From Sedimentibacter saalensis (GTDB lineage: Bacteria > Bacillota > Clostridia > Tissierellales > Sedimentibacteraceae), in contig NZ_VLKH01000004.1 of NCBI RefSeq assembly GCF_007830175.1, forward strand, positions 346,399 through 410,398: a stretch of DNA of 64,000 bases, given 5' to 3'. The position numbers and the translations under genes are program-made. Positions 50,203 through 59,371 of this stretch are shown one piece after another. The notes under the pieces are model-generated. The model worked only from the letters and a program-made list of their open reading frames with translations, did not search any database and was not told the DNA's origin. Position 1 is the stretch's first letter, and each line of letters opens with the position of its first letter.

Positions 50203-50485
50203 AAAACATCGAAGAATTTAAACGTAGGGAAGAACTACTGTTCTCCCGTAGATATTATAATTACTGAATCAATAACAACGGGCGGACACAAGGTCCGCCC
50301 CTACGTATTGCAATATTAGCATTATCGCGAATCTGGATTACAGTATGCAGGGGAGAACTACTGTTCTCCCGCAGATATTAAAATTACTGAATCAAAAAAA
50401 GGGCGGTCACAATCCGCCCATACAATTTATAAAAAATTTATAATTTGTATGACATCGTTATTCAACGATGTCTTTATATTTTTTG
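50203..50485. repeat. Two tandem copies of the CGTAGGGG repeat module, with flanking terminator pieces
   Basis: Copy 1 (50222-50306) is bounded by ACGTAGGG and CCCTACGT. Copy 2 (50343-50423) is bounded by GTATGCAGGGG and a degraded CCATAC. Both carry a GAGAAC...GTTCTCCC hairpin and a GGGCGG...CCGCCC hairpin, as in the copy at 13081-13162. An AAAAAACATCG fragment to the left (about 50204-50214) matches part of the terminator GACATCGTT/AACGATGTC at 50451-50472. So the elements again lie inside terminator sequence. Confidence 0.72.
50451..50482. terminator. Terminator between convergent TraX and NhaC genes
   Basis: Perfect nine-bp stem GACATCGTT (50451-50459) with AACGATGTC (50464-50472) and a T-rich tract on the plus strand. 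Confidence 0.75.
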
Positions 50486-51895
50486 TTATATGCTTGTAAA
50501 TCCTATAATCAGGTATGCTGCCAGTGCCATTCCACCGCAAATTAATGCGTATGGAAGCTGAGTTTTTACATGGTCTATGTGGTCTGCAGCAGAACCTGTC
50601 GATGCAAGTATTGTAGTGTCAGACAAAGGTGAACAGTGGTCACCGAAAACTCCACCTCCAGCTACAGCAGCAAAGCATGCAACAACCAGTGTAGTTGCTT
50701 CTCCACCTGTGAAGCTGAAAGCAAGAGGCAATGCTATAGGCATACAAATTGCAAATGTTCCCCATGAAGTTCCTGTTGCAAATGCCATAACAGAAGCAAT
50801 CAAGAATATTATAGCCGGAAGAAGCTGAGGGCTTAGGAAACCTTCGCTTATTGAAATGATGTAATTTGCTGTTCCCATTTGCTTGCTCAAAGAATTGATT
50901 GAATAAGCCAATGCCAGTATCATGATTGCCGGAACCGCTCCTTTAACACCGTCAGTCATTGTGTGCATGATTTCCTTGAAAGGAATTCCCTGAATAAACA
51001 TGCTTATTCCCATGAATATCATTACGAAAAGGAATGCTTCCATTGTCTTTGCAGACTTCAGTTTAATATATGTTCCAATGGCAATTGTCATTATCATTAT
51101 TACAGGAAGTATAAAGTTCAAAAACACTCTTTGCTGGATTCCTGGATAGGCTTCCATTTCTGTGAGTTCCTTTCCTATTAAAGGATCAGCTCCGTCTCTT
51201 AAAACTTTTCCTTCCTTTATTGCTCTGTCTTCAGCTTTTTTCATAGGTCCAAAGTCTTTTATTATTCCTCCGGATATTAATCCTACAAAAATAACAGTAA
51301 TAAGTGCATAGAAGTTGAATGGAACAGCTTTGATAAATAATTTCATTGCATCTTCCTGAGTGACGATTGCCCCTATACCTACAGCCAGACCGCTTAAATA
51401 TGCTGCCCAGCCTGTTATGGGAACCAGCACGCTTACAGGAGCAGCACCTGAATCTGCTATGTACGACAATTTTTCTCTGGAAACTCTTGCTTTGTCAGAA
51501 ATGCTTCTCATTGTTGTTCCAACGAATAAAGGACTGAATGAATCGCTGAAATATACAAACATTCCCAACAGCCATGCTAAAAGCTGAACTGCACGTCTAC
51601 TTAAGTTCTTATTCTGAATATATTGCGAAAATCCTTGAATTGCTCCTGTTTTTTGAAAAAAAGCAACTAATATTGCAATAAAAGTGTTTAAAAGCATTAC
51701 CCATGCAAAACTTGTTGTGCCAAGGCTTGTTTTTATTAATGTAGGAAATCCCATTATTCCCTGGCCGGCAAGGAAAGTACCCAGTATGCATGCAAATCCT
51801 AGAGAAACAACCGTATTTCTTGTTGCAAAGGCTAAAGCTATTGCTAAAAGTGACGGTATTATCGATATAAAACCCATATTTACTACTTGTTCCAT
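50486..51895 (-). CDS. nhaC: Na+/H+ antiporter, NhaC family
   Basis: 469 residues with eleven to twelve membrane helices. It carries NhaC-family signatures: YFSDSFSPLFVGTTMRSISD, VLVPITGWAAYLSG and GGVFGDHCSPLSDTTILASTG, the ion-site region. Members exchange Na+ for H+, and some exchange malate for lactate or move amino acids. It starts behind AGGAGGAAGAG, 9 bp after the alanine dehydrogenase gene, and so shares its sigma-54 promoter. A Na+-coupled role in amino-acid metabolism is inferred. Confidence 0.87.
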   Translation of the reverse strand: MEQVVNMGFISIIPSLLAIALAFATRNTVVSLGFACILGTFLAGQGIMGFPTLIKTSLGTTSFAWVMLLNTFIAILVAFFQKTGAIQGFSQYIQNKNLSRRAVQLLAWLLGMFVYFSDSFSPLFVGTTMRSISDKARVSREKLSYIADSGAAPVSVLVPITGWAAYLSGLAVGIGAIVTQEDAMKLFIKAVPFNFYALITVIFVGLISGGIIKDFGPMKKAEDRAIKEGKVLRDGADPLIGKELTEMEAYPGIQQRVFLNFILPVIMIMTIAIGTYIKLKSAKTMEAFLFVMIFMGISMFIQGIPFKEIMHTMTDGVKGAVPAIMILALAYSINSLSKQMGTANYIISISEGFLSPQLLPAIIFLIASVMAFATGTSWGTFAICMPIALPLAFSFTGGEATTLVVACFAAVAGGGVFGDHCSPLSDTTILASTGSAADHIDHVKTQLPYALICGGMALAAYLIIGFTSI

Positions 51896-51904
51896 CTCTT
51901 CCTC

Positions 51905-53068
51905 CTAAAGGGTAATTTTATTGTTTGATCTTGATACTGTTGCTGGCGGTGCCGGATCCAGATTTTCATCAGCTATTTTCAAAACATCTTCCGGTCTTAT
52001 CCAAGGTCTTCCCTGCAGTGCACTTGTTTCCTCGTGAGTAAGATATCCTTTGTATGTTGTCATGCTTCTTCTTAAAAATCCGTCTCTGATACATGCCTTC
52101 TCTATTCCCAGGTTCATGATGTTTCTAAGGTGAGGCAAAATTGATGCTGCATATGCAACGGTTGTTGAATTTGCTATTGCTCCCGGAATATTGCTTACGC
52201 AGTAATGCACAACGCCTTCTTCCACATATCTTGGGTCTTCGTGAGTTGTTTCGTGGAATGTTTCAATAACGCCGTAGTCATTGCTTATATCAACTATTAC
52301 AGAACCTCTGGGCATTGATTTAACCATTTCCCTGTCAATAAGAAATTCCTTGCTTCCTTTTGGCCACTTAACACAGTTGATTACCAAATCTGTATCAGGA
52401 AGCAGCTTTCTGATGTTGTACTTTGTTGAAATCATGGTGTTTACTTTTTCGTCATACATTTTGCCTATTTCTCTTAATGTTGCAATGTTAACATCCATGA
52501 CTGTAACCCATGCTCCAAGAGACTGAAGAACCTGCAGTGCATTTTTGCCCACAATTCCTCCTCCGAGTATGAGAACCTTTATTCCCGGTGCTCCTGCAAG
52601 TCCGCTTACAAACTTTCCGCTTCCTCCGTTAATGGATAAAAGTGATTCAAGTCCCATGAGAGCTCCCTGTTTTCCTGCAGCTTCGCAGTTAGGAGAACCA
52701 TATCGATGTGAATCCTCAGCAGTGAAGGCAATAACCTTTTTGTCCAGCAATGCCTGAACCTCTTCCTTGTGAGCAGCCGGATGGATACATGTGAATACAA
52801 TCTGATTTTCCCTGAGAAGTTCAAATTCAGGCGGTTCAATTTCTTTTACTTTTGCCAGAAAATCACACCTTGAATACATTTCTTCCATGGTTTCAACCAA
52901 TTCAGCACCAACCTTCACATATTCTTCGTTCAGGAACCCGGCTTTCAAACCTGCGTCCTTCTGCACAAGAACCTTGTGTCCGTCTTCAACTATGCTGGCT
53001 ACTTCTGATGGAGTCGCTATAACCCTGAATTCCCCATTTTTTATGTCTTTCAATACTCCAAAAATCAA
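51905..53068 (-). CDS. ald: Alanine dehydrogenase-family enzyme
   Basis: 387 residues. Start is TTG 53068, seven bases after AAAGGAGG. The N-terminal catalytic domain has HKVLVQKDAGLKAGFLNEEY and IHPAAHKEEV (active-site His). The NAD-binding Rossmann motif is ILGGGIVGKNALQ (about 172-184). The domain order matches alanine dehydrogenase (NAD-dependent deamination of alanine to pyruvate and ammonia). The active-site segments differ in detail from canonical Ald and the C-terminus is longer, so another amino-acid dehydrogenase or opine-type enzyme of the same family is possible. Confidence 0.8.
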   Translation of the reverse strand: MIFGVLKDIKNGEFRVIATPSEVASIVEDGHKVLVQKDAGLKAGFLNEEYVKVGAELVETMEEMYSRCDFLAKVKEIEPPEFELLRENQIVFTCIHPAAHKEEVQALLDKKVIAFTAEDSHRYGSPNCEAAGKQGALMGLESLLSINGGSGKFVSGLAGAPGIKVLILGGGIVGKNALQVLQSLGAWVTVMDVNIATLREIGKMYDEKVNTMISTKYNIRKLLPDTDLVINCVKWPKGSKEFLIDREMVKSMPRGSVIVDISNDYGVIETFHETTHEDPRYVEEGVVHYCVSNIPGAIANSTTVAYAASILPHLRNIMNLGIEKACIRDGFLRRSMTTYKGYLTHEETSALQGRPWIRPEDVLKIADENLDPAPPATVSRSNNKITL

Positions 53069-53104
53069 AATATTTCCTCCTTTAAATTATTCTGTTCTTA
53101 TTTC

Positions 53105-53121
53105 TGCATTATTCATGCCAA
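53105..53121 (-). promoter_or_regulatory. Sigma-54 promoter of ald-nhaC
   Basis: Minus strand TTGGCAT-GAATA-ATGCA keeps the invariant GG and GC ten bases apart. Only the first T of the -12 TTGC is changed. It lies about 37 bp upstream of ald and downstream of a sigma-54 activator gene. Confidence 0.72.
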
Positions 53122-53198
53122 CGGAACAAAAATATTTAAAGATTGAAAATTCAATATTTTCAGATTCTGCTTATTGTTTATATCTTCGTCTCAACACT

Positions 53199-53246
53199 AA
53201 TATTGCCCGCAAATGAGCAGGCCGCTGCTCAAATGTGGGCAATATT
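53199..53246 (-). other. Large imperfect hairpin after the sigma-54 activator gene
   Basis: Arms 53199-53220 and 53225-53246 pair over 22 bases with about three mismatches, beginning directly at the activator stop codon. No T-tract follows on either strand. It may stabilise the message, or its repeated halves could be enhancer sites for the activator, since it lies about 80-125 bp upstream of the sigma-54 promoter. Confidence 0.6.
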
Positions 53247-54677
53247 TCAAATAATTTTAAATTTTTTAGCTTTCCTTTGAAGTGTCTGCCTTGGTATATT
53301 TAAAATTTTGCATGCTTTTGACACATTGTAATCCGTACTCTGGAGCACTCTTTCTATAATTGATTTTTCATACTTTTCAACCATGGACTCCAGAGGTTCT
53401 ATGTCCAGCTGTGACTCAGTGTTCAAGTTAATCAGCTGATTGAATTTATGCTCTATATCCGAAAACTTAAGGCTTTCACTTGATCCGTCAACCATGCTCA
53501 GACCATAAATCAATATATTTTCCAGTTCTCTCACGTTCCCCGGCCAGTCATATTGATTAAGTTTTTCATAAAGTTTGTTTGATACAAATTTGATGTTTTT
53601 CCCAAACACCTTGTTATACTTTGAAATAATGTAGCTTGTCAAAATAGGTATATCATCTTTTCTTTCCCGTAGTGGAGGTATGTTAAAGCTTATGGCACTT
53701 AATCTGTAATAAATATCTTTTCGTATGGTACCAAGATCTATTGCTTTTAATGGGTCTTCATTGCTGGCAGCTATAACCTTCACATCAACCGTCTTTATTT
53801 CTTTGGAACCAATACTTCTGAATGTTCCGTCCTGTAGCACCCTTAACAGTTTTGACTGCAGATGAGCAGGCATTGAGTTTATTTCATCCAGAAAAATAGT
53901 TCCTCCCTCAGCCAGTTCCAACAAGCCGGCATTATCAACAGCCCCTGTAAATGCCCCCTTAGATGTTCCGAACAAAATGCTTTCAAGCAGATTGTCAGGT
54001 ATGGCAGCACAGTTTTGCGAGATAAAAGGCTTGTTTTTTCTGCTGCTTTCATTGTGTATGGCTTGAGCAAAAAGTTCCTTTCCCGTTCCGGTCTCTCCGC
54101 ATATTAGTGTTGGAAGGCTGCAGCCTGCTGCAACTTTTATATAGTCCTTAAGCTCATTCATCCTTTTGTTGTTTGTTATAATGTTTTCCGTAACATAGCT
54201 TGCTTGATTTTCTTTTGATTCAAGCTTATCCATATGATTTCTTTCAAATGTTGAAGCGTCAATTTTTGCTCTCCTGCTCTTTTCATAAAGCTCAGTATCA
54301 ATTTCAACTTCATCCTTTTTAAGCTCGTCATATTCCCGCACTGATAAATCTATGGCTCCCACAATTTTGCTGTCTGATTTTATTGGTATGGATAGAGACG
54401 TAATTTTTATGGGCATTGTACCTGTTGCTTTCAAAGACTGGTTTTCAACATAAAAAGGAACTCCATGAATCATGGACTGATATGTTGTGCTGGACTTTTC
54501 ATCCAGATTTTCATACACATCCAGAAACTTCTTTCCTACAACTTCATAGTTTTCGTCTGCACCTTCATTAAGCTTGTTGTTGAATTTAGCGGTAAAAAGT
54601 ATTTCGCCTTTTAAGTCAATTATTGTAATACCGTCTATATAACCTTTGTTGTTGAATAAGTTTTTCATAAGTTCCAT
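53247..54677 (-). CDS. Sigma-54-dependent activator, RocR-like
   Basis: 476 residues. A PAS-like N-terminus (about 1-120; [18 protein letters not shown]) is followed by a charged linker, the AAA+ core and a Fis HTH ([21 protein letters not shown]). AAA+ motifs are GETGTGKE (Walker A), GAFTGA (sigma-54 loop, intact) and [10 protein letters not shown] (Walker B). The order and size match RocR/LevR-type amino-acid catabolism activators. It lies just upstream of the ald-nhaC sigma-54 promoter on the same strand, so it is the probable activator. GAGG precedes the ATG. Confidence 0.9.
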   Translation of the reverse strand: MELMKNLFNNKGYIDGITIIDLKGEILFTAKFNNKLNEGADENYEVVGKKFLDVYENLDEKSSTTYQSMIHGVPFYVENQSLKATGTMPIKITSLSIPIKSDSKIVGAIDLSVREYDELKKDEVEIDTELYEKSRRAKIDASTFERNHMDKLESKENQASYVTENIITNNKRMNELKDYIKVAAGCSLPTLICGETGTGKELFAQAIHNESSRKNKPFISQNCAAIPDNLLESILFGTSKGAFTGAVDNAGLLELAEGGTIFLDEINSMPAHLQSKLLRVLQDGTFRSIGSKEIKTVDVKVIAASNEDPLKAIDLGTIRKDIYYRLSAISFNIPPLRERKDDIPILTSYIISKYNKVFGKNIKFVSNKLYEKLNQYDWPGNVRELENILIYGLSMVDGSSESLKFSDIEHKFNQLINLNTESQLDIEPLESMVEKYEKSIIERVLQSTDYNVSKACKILNIPRQTLQRKAKKFKII

Positions 54678-54794
54678 AATTTGCCTCGGTTATTTAAAAT
54701 AAATAATGCAATTACTATATTATTATAATTAAAACCATATTTTTGTTCAACATAAATACATTAAAGGATGTATTTATTATTTTTATTTTGACAA

Positions 54795-55052
54795 TTAAAA
54801 ATCGCTGCCTTTTTTTACAACATCTTTCATCTTGGACATTATTCTTTCGTAGCTTCCCTTTCCATGAGGTACAAGGCATTTGGAACAGTCTTTAATGCCG
54901 TGATTCTTTATATAATTTCCTCCGCATTCTCCTTTAAGCATGTACAATGGACAATAGCAAAAAAGGCAGTTGAAATTTTCCTTGTCTTCAGTTTTATGAC
55001 ATGGGAAGTACTCACACTGTGAATTTTGATAAAATTTAAAATGTTCAGTCAT
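54795..55052 (-). CDS. Cysteine-rich small domain protein (PF04071-like)
   Basis: 85 residues with nine cysteines. The order FYQNSQCEYFPCHK, FNCLFCYCPLY, GECGGN and IKDCSKCLVPH matches the Cys-rich small domain family, thought to bind metal. In other genomes the family is often near cobalamin or metal-cofactor genes. Here it stands alone between a sigma-54 activator and an S-layer gene. Function unknown; zinc or iron-sulfur binding is likely. Confidence 0.82.
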   Translation of the reverse strand: MTEHFKFYQNSQCEYFPCHKTEDKENFNCLFCYCPLYMLKGECGGNYIKNHGIKDCSKCLVPHGKGSYERIMSKMKDVVKKGSDF

Positions 55053-55122
55053 ATTATCTCCTAAAAGTATTATGTCTGATTATATCATATTTGTTCCACA
55101 ATATAAACGGTTAATTGATATC

Positions 55123-55149
55123 AAAAAAAGCGCGAAGTATTCTTCGCGC
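55123..55149 (-). terminator. Terminator of the S-layer protein gene
   Basis: Perfect eight-bp GC-rich stem GCGCGAAG/CTTCGCGC (55130-55137 and 55142-55149) followed on the minus strand by seven T residues. Confidence 0.88.
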
Positions 55150-55154
55150 CTTCA

Positions 55155-57416
55155 TTATTTTTTAGTTGCTATTATAATCCTTATTCTTCCTCCGTTGACC
55201 TCTGCCTTGTCGTAGTATGCCGTCAAGGTATAGTTGTCTGAATTGATGATTTCTGACAGTGGCAGAACCTTGTAGCCGTTTCCTGAATAGCTTTTTTCAT
55301 ATACAACAACATTGCTGCTTAGCAGGTATGATCCTGAGTAAGTTTCAATCTGCACCCCGTTAATGTCTGTGATTTTTGATGACACCTGGGACAATTTTTT
55401 TATGGAAACAACCGTTCCACCGCTTACTTCAAAGGCTGCAGGATCTCCTGAACATATACTTGTATATGAACCGTTATCTTTTATAAGAGTGAGAATACTT
55501 CCGTTGATATTGCATTTATATACGGATGATGTGCTGTTGTCTGCCTCTGTTACTTCTGCACTTGTGACAATGCCGTATTCCAACGCATCTCCCGTAACAT
55601 TTTGAAGAATCAGATTGTCTATTTCACCGTTTGTGTTCTTGCTGTAATACATAACATCTGAACTGGATATTTTAACATCATCAAGGCGCTGAGGGAAGAT
55701 TATCTCATACTGACTTGACAAATCAGAATCTGTGGCACCCACATCCATTATTTTAATGTCTTCTGCAAGCTTAGTGCTGCCAAGTTTTTTATTGTCCCAG
55801 TCAAATGTTCCGCTTAGTGATGAGCTGCTCAGCGTTGTTATTGTTGCAAGGCCGTCTGTAAATTTAACCTTTACAACACTGTTTATTTTGCTTGAATAAT
55901 CCTTGTATGCTTCGTATTCAAGCTCATCATCATCTGTTGTAACAATTTTTATGAAGTAAGCAGAATATGTGTAGCCTGATGAATTTGTAACACTCTTTGT
56001 TCCGCTTTCAGTCATATAGCCAACAACTTCTGTCTTTGATTCTGTTGGAGACACTACATCAGCAACCTTTCCATCCTTTCCAAGAAGGAGAGTAACACTG
56101 TCACCTATGTCAAATGTTCCTTTTGAACACAGTTTATTGAATGCTGCTATTGTTTCCAGAGAATAGTCAATACCTGAAACAGTTACACCGGAAGGCTGGT
56201 CCTGATTGGGATATGCCTTTTCATAAACACCTGTAATTTTTTTGTTGTATGCCCATATTGTATTTAATGAATCTGAATAATACAATATGTCGTTGAAGTT
56301 GATGTCTTTTACAGTTGCCTTGTTTCCGTTTCTTAATAATGTGGCACTGTTCACATCCGTATTGAACATGTTAACCCAGTCCGAACCAGATACAGTAACA
56401 GGTCCTTTAAGAGTGTTTCCTGATATTACAACAAAGTCTATGTTTCCGTTTATCTTTGAAACCTTTACTATGTCTCCGACGCTTATGTTTGAAACAGCAT
56501 TTGAAACAGTTGTTTTAGTGCCATCAACATACACGGTTGTTCCTGAGTTTAGTCCTAATGCTAAAGTGTATCCACCTTCAGTTGCAACTATTATGTCATT
56601 CTCCAGGGCAGCATAGGCTGTATAAGTTTCAACCTGATGGCTTGAAGGCATGAAACATATTATTTCATCGTTAATGTTCAAAATTGCATTTCCTTTTTTC
56701 CCTACACTATCCTCATTGAATGTATCAGCAACTTTGTAAGTTCCTTCAGAAGTGGATACTTTTCCTGCACCAATTGATGGATTTTCATTTGAAGTTGCAA
56801 TTAAGATTACATTTTCTAGCAGGCTGTATCCTGTTGAATCTATGTAGCTTGTTCCTGATTTCGTATTGCTGTTAAGCATGTTGTAGACAATTCTCATTGC
56901 ATCTTGTCTTGTTATTTCAGTTCCCGCTGTTGCTGAAACATTTTTAGTGAGTCCGATGTTTGCTGCAGCGCTTAGCTGTCCATAAGGCCATGAAGAACCA
57001 AAATCTTCGCTTGTGTATCCCATGAGAGTCAAAGCGACTGTAACAGCTTCTTCAAGGGTAACATTTTTGTCCGGCTTAAATGTTGCATCAGGATACCCTT
57101 TTATGAGCCCGTTTGAAACAGCAACGCTCACATATGGCGCTGCCCAGCTTGAATATTGAACATCTCGAAAAGGCGATGTGGTGGATCTTGATGACACGCT
57201 GTTTTTATAGATGGAAGCATTTATCATTATTTTTGCAAACTGTGCTCTTGTAAGCTTATCACCAAGATGAAGATTCCCGTCCGGATAACCGTTCATTATT
57301 CCAAGAGACTCCATAACTTCAGCAATTTCTTCACTGGACACTTCCAAAGCATTTGCCGGGGTGAAAGTTGATGCAAGCGTCAGTATTATTAACGCAACTG
57401 CCAATACTTTTTTCAT
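55155..57416 (-). CDS. S-layer homology domain protein
   Basis: 753 residues. A signal peptide cleaves around ANA-LE (residue 23). Three SLH domains follow, at about 30-70 (GIMNGYPDGNLHLGDKLTRAQFA), 85-135 (LIKGYPDATFKPDKNVTLEEA) and 145-190. These anchor the protein to pyruvylated cell-wall polysaccharide. The remaining 550 residues are Ser/Thr/Asp/Val-rich and beta-rich, without a catalytic motif I recognise. It may be a structural surface-layer or surface-display protein. A strong single-gene terminator suggests an abundant, separate transcript. Confidence 0.88.
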   Translation of the reverse strand: MKKVLAVALIILTLASTFTPANALEVSSEEIAEVMESLGIMNGYPDGNLHLGDKLTRAQFAKIMINASIYKNSVSSRSTTSPFRDVQYSSWAAPYVSVAVSNGLIKGYPDATFKPDKNVTLEEAVTVALTLMGYTSEDFGSSWPYGQLSAAANIGLTKNVSATAGTEITRQDAMRIVYNMLNSNTKSGTSYIDSTGYSLLENVILIATSNENPSIGAGKVSTSEGTYKVADTFNEDSVGKKGNAILNINDEIICFMPSSHQVETYTAYAALENDIIVATEGGYTLALGLNSGTTVYVDGTKTTVSNAVSNISVGDIVKVSKINGNIDFVVISGNTLKGPVTVSGSDWVNMFNTDVNSATLLRNGNKATVKDINFNDILYYSDSLNTIWAYNKKITGVYEKAYPNQDQPSGVTVSGIDYSLETIAAFNKLCSKGTFDIGDSVTLLLGKDGKVADVVSPTESKTEVVGYMTESGTKSVTNSSGYTYSAYFIKIVTTDDDELEYEAYKDYSSKINSVVKVKFTDGLATITTLSSSSLSGTFDWDNKKLGSTKLAEDIKIMDVGATDSDLSSQYEIIFPQRLDDVKISSSDVMYYSKNTNGEIDNLILQNVTGDALEYGIVTSAEVTEADNSTSSVYKCNINGSILTLIKDNGSYTSICSGDPAAFEVSGGTVVSIKKLSQVSSKITDINGVQIETYSGSYLLSSNVVVYEKSYSGNGYKVLPLSEIINSDNYTLTAYYDKAEVNGGRIRIIIATKK

Positions 57417-57495
57417 TTTATAATTCCTTTCATATTAGTATACAGGAGATTTCTCCCCTGAATGATATTTTATTTATGAACTGTAAACAATTGGA

Positions 57496-58674
57496 TTAAT
57501 CATGTCTTAAGGCATCTATGGGGTTCATTTTAGCTGCTTTGTTTGCAGGGAAATATCCAAATGTTATGCCTATGGCCACAGAAACAGAAAATGCTACTAT
57601 TACAGCTCCCATGGACGGCTTGACAGTCATGTCGAGAACAGATCCCACCAGGTACGATGAAAAAAGCCCAAGCATTATTCCTATTATTCCTCCGGCTGAA
57701 CTTGTGGTTGCAGCTTCTACAACAAACTGGCTCATAATATCGCGCCTTTTTGCTCCCAGAGATTTTCTTATGCCTATTTCTCTTGTTCTTTCAGTCACTG
57801 AAACAAGCATAATGTTCATGATGCCTATTCCTCCTACCAGAAGTGATATGGCTGCAACACCTACAAGTACAAGGGTTACTGTTCCCATCATTTCATTTAC
57901 CTGATCCAGGGCCTGGGATGCGCTGAATACACTGTAATAATCTGAGCTTGAAAAATATTCTCCCATTTTTTTATTTATTGCTGACATTGCATCTTCAACG
58001 GTTTCTGTTGATGCTGCACTGAATGAATAGCTGCTGACTCTGCCCATGAATGAAAGTCTTGCTGCTGTGGTGTAAGGAATCATAACAACATCATCGTCAC
58101 TTCCTTCCTCAGAATCAGCCTTTTCTTCCAAAACTCCCACAACTGTGAAGGATGAACCATTAATCTTTATTTGTTCTCCTAAGGGAGAGGCTCCTCCAAA
58201 CAACTCCTGGACAATGTAGGAGCCCACAACGCATACCTTCTGTCTTTTTTCAACATCCAGGTAAGTAATGAATCTTCCCAAAGATGTTTCACTGTTTTTA
58301 ATATCAGGATAAAATTCATTACAGCCTGTGCATGTGGTTGTAATATTTTCTGTTTCATATTTAACCGTGGCGCTTTGAATGTTTACAAGAGGAGTGACTG
58401 CTGCAAGCACTTCGGAATTTTCATCCACAAGTTCCTGCATATCATCAGGGTCTATGGTTATGTTTCCGCCTCTTCCTCTAATGCTGACAGATATAAGGTT
58501 CGTTCCCATGCTCTCAAAACTTGCCGACATGTCTGCAGCCATTCCGCTGATTAAACTCACCAGAATTATTACAGATGCCACACCTATAATGATTCCAAGC
58601 ATTGTAAGGAATGAACGCATCTTGCTTCCCAGAAGACTTTTTATTGCCATGTTGAAAGATTGCTTAAAGTTCAT
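57496..58674 (-). CDS. MacB/FtsX-family ABC permease
   Basis: 392 residues. One N-terminal helix (MRSFLTMLGIIIGVASVIILVSL), a large extracellular MacB_PCD domain (about 45-230), then three helices ending with the FtsX domain (GGIGIMNIMLVSVTERTREIGI, RKSLGAKRRDI). The start overlaps the ATPase gene by 11 bp. With the ATPase and adaptor it forms a MacAB-type mechanotransmission exporter, which in monoderm bacteria expels peptides or macrolide-like compounds or acts in envelope defence. Confidence 0.92.
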   Translation of the reverse strand: MNFKQSFNMAIKSLLGSKMRSFLTMLGIIIGVASVIILVSLISGMAADMSASFESMGTNLISVSIRGRGGNITIDPDDMQELVDENSEVLAAVTPLVNIQSATVKYETENITTTCTGCNEFYPDIKNSETSLGRFITYLDVEKRQKVCVVGSYIVQELFGGASPLGEQIKINGSSFTVVGVLEEKADSEEGSDDDVVMIPYTTAARLSFMGRVSSYSFSAASTETVEDAMSAINKKMGEYFSSSDYYSVFSASQALDQVNEMMGTVTLVLVGVAAISLLVGGIGIMNIMLVSVTERTREIGIRKSLGAKRRDIMSQFVVEAATTSSAGGIIGIMLGLFSSYLVGSVLDMTVKPSMGAVIVAFSVSVAIGITFGYFPANKAAKMNPIDALRHD

Positions 58675-59359
58675 TTTTCACAACCTCCAATACAGTATCC
58701 TCTGTTATGCTTCCGTCATGAAGCCTTATAATTCGCTTTGCCTGATGAGCAATGGAGTTGTCATGTGTTATAAGAACAATTGTGCTTCCTTCTTCATTTA
58801 TTTGTTTAAGAAGCTCGAGAACTTCCTGCCCTGTTTTGGAGTCAAGAGCACCTGTAGGTTCATCTGCAAGAATAACCGGAGGATTTCCCGACAACGCTCT
58901 TGCTATGGAAACTCTTTGCTGCTGTCCTCCTGAAAGCTGTGATGGCATGTTGTAAATTCTGTTCAAAAGACCTACACGAGACAATGACTCTTCAACCATT
59001 CTTTGTCTGTCGTGTTTTTCTATTCCTCTATATATGAGTGGAAGTTCAACATTTTCAAAAACATTTAGTTTTGAAATCAAATTGTACTGCTGAAATATAA
59101 AACCCAATGTAAGGTTACGTATTTCAGACAATTCATCCTCATTTAATTTGCTCACATCTCTTCCGTTTAGAATGTACTTGCCTGAAGTTGGAATATCAAG
59201 ACATCCTACCATATTCATGCATGTTGATTTTCCTGAGCCTGACTGACCTACTATTGCTACAAACTCTTTTTCGCCAATGTGCAGACTTATTCCATCGAGA
59301 GCCCTGATTTCTGTATCACCAACTTGGTAAATTTTATATATGTCTATTAAATCAATCAT
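58664..59359 (-). CDS. MacB/LolD-family ABC ATPase
   Basis: 231 residues. Walker A is GQSGSGKST, the Q-loop FIFQQYNLI, the signature LSGGQQQRVSIARAL and Walker B PVILADEPTGALDS. The stretch ADEPTGALDS is a hallmark of the LolD/MacB/FtsE type. AAGGAGG precedes the ATG, 12 bp after the adaptor gene. Confidence 0.94.
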   Translation of the reverse strand: MIDLIDIYKIYQVGDTEIRALDGISLHIGEKEFVAIVGQSGSGKSTCMNMVGCLDIPTSGKYILNGRDVSKLNEDELSEIRNLTLGFIFQQYNLISKLNVFENVELPLIYRGIEKHDRQRMVEESLSRVGLLNRIYNMPSQLSGGQQQRVSIARALSGNPPVILADEPTGALDSKTGQEVLELLKQINEEGSTIVLITHDNSIAHQAKRIIRLHDGSITEDTVLEVVKNEL

Positions 59360-59371
59360 TTGTGACCTCCT

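Noticed and set aside
50486-51895. Naming the NhaC protein a malate/lactate antiporter (MleN).
   Set aside because: No malolactic or malate enzyme is nearby. The general NhaC family is as far as the sequence supports.
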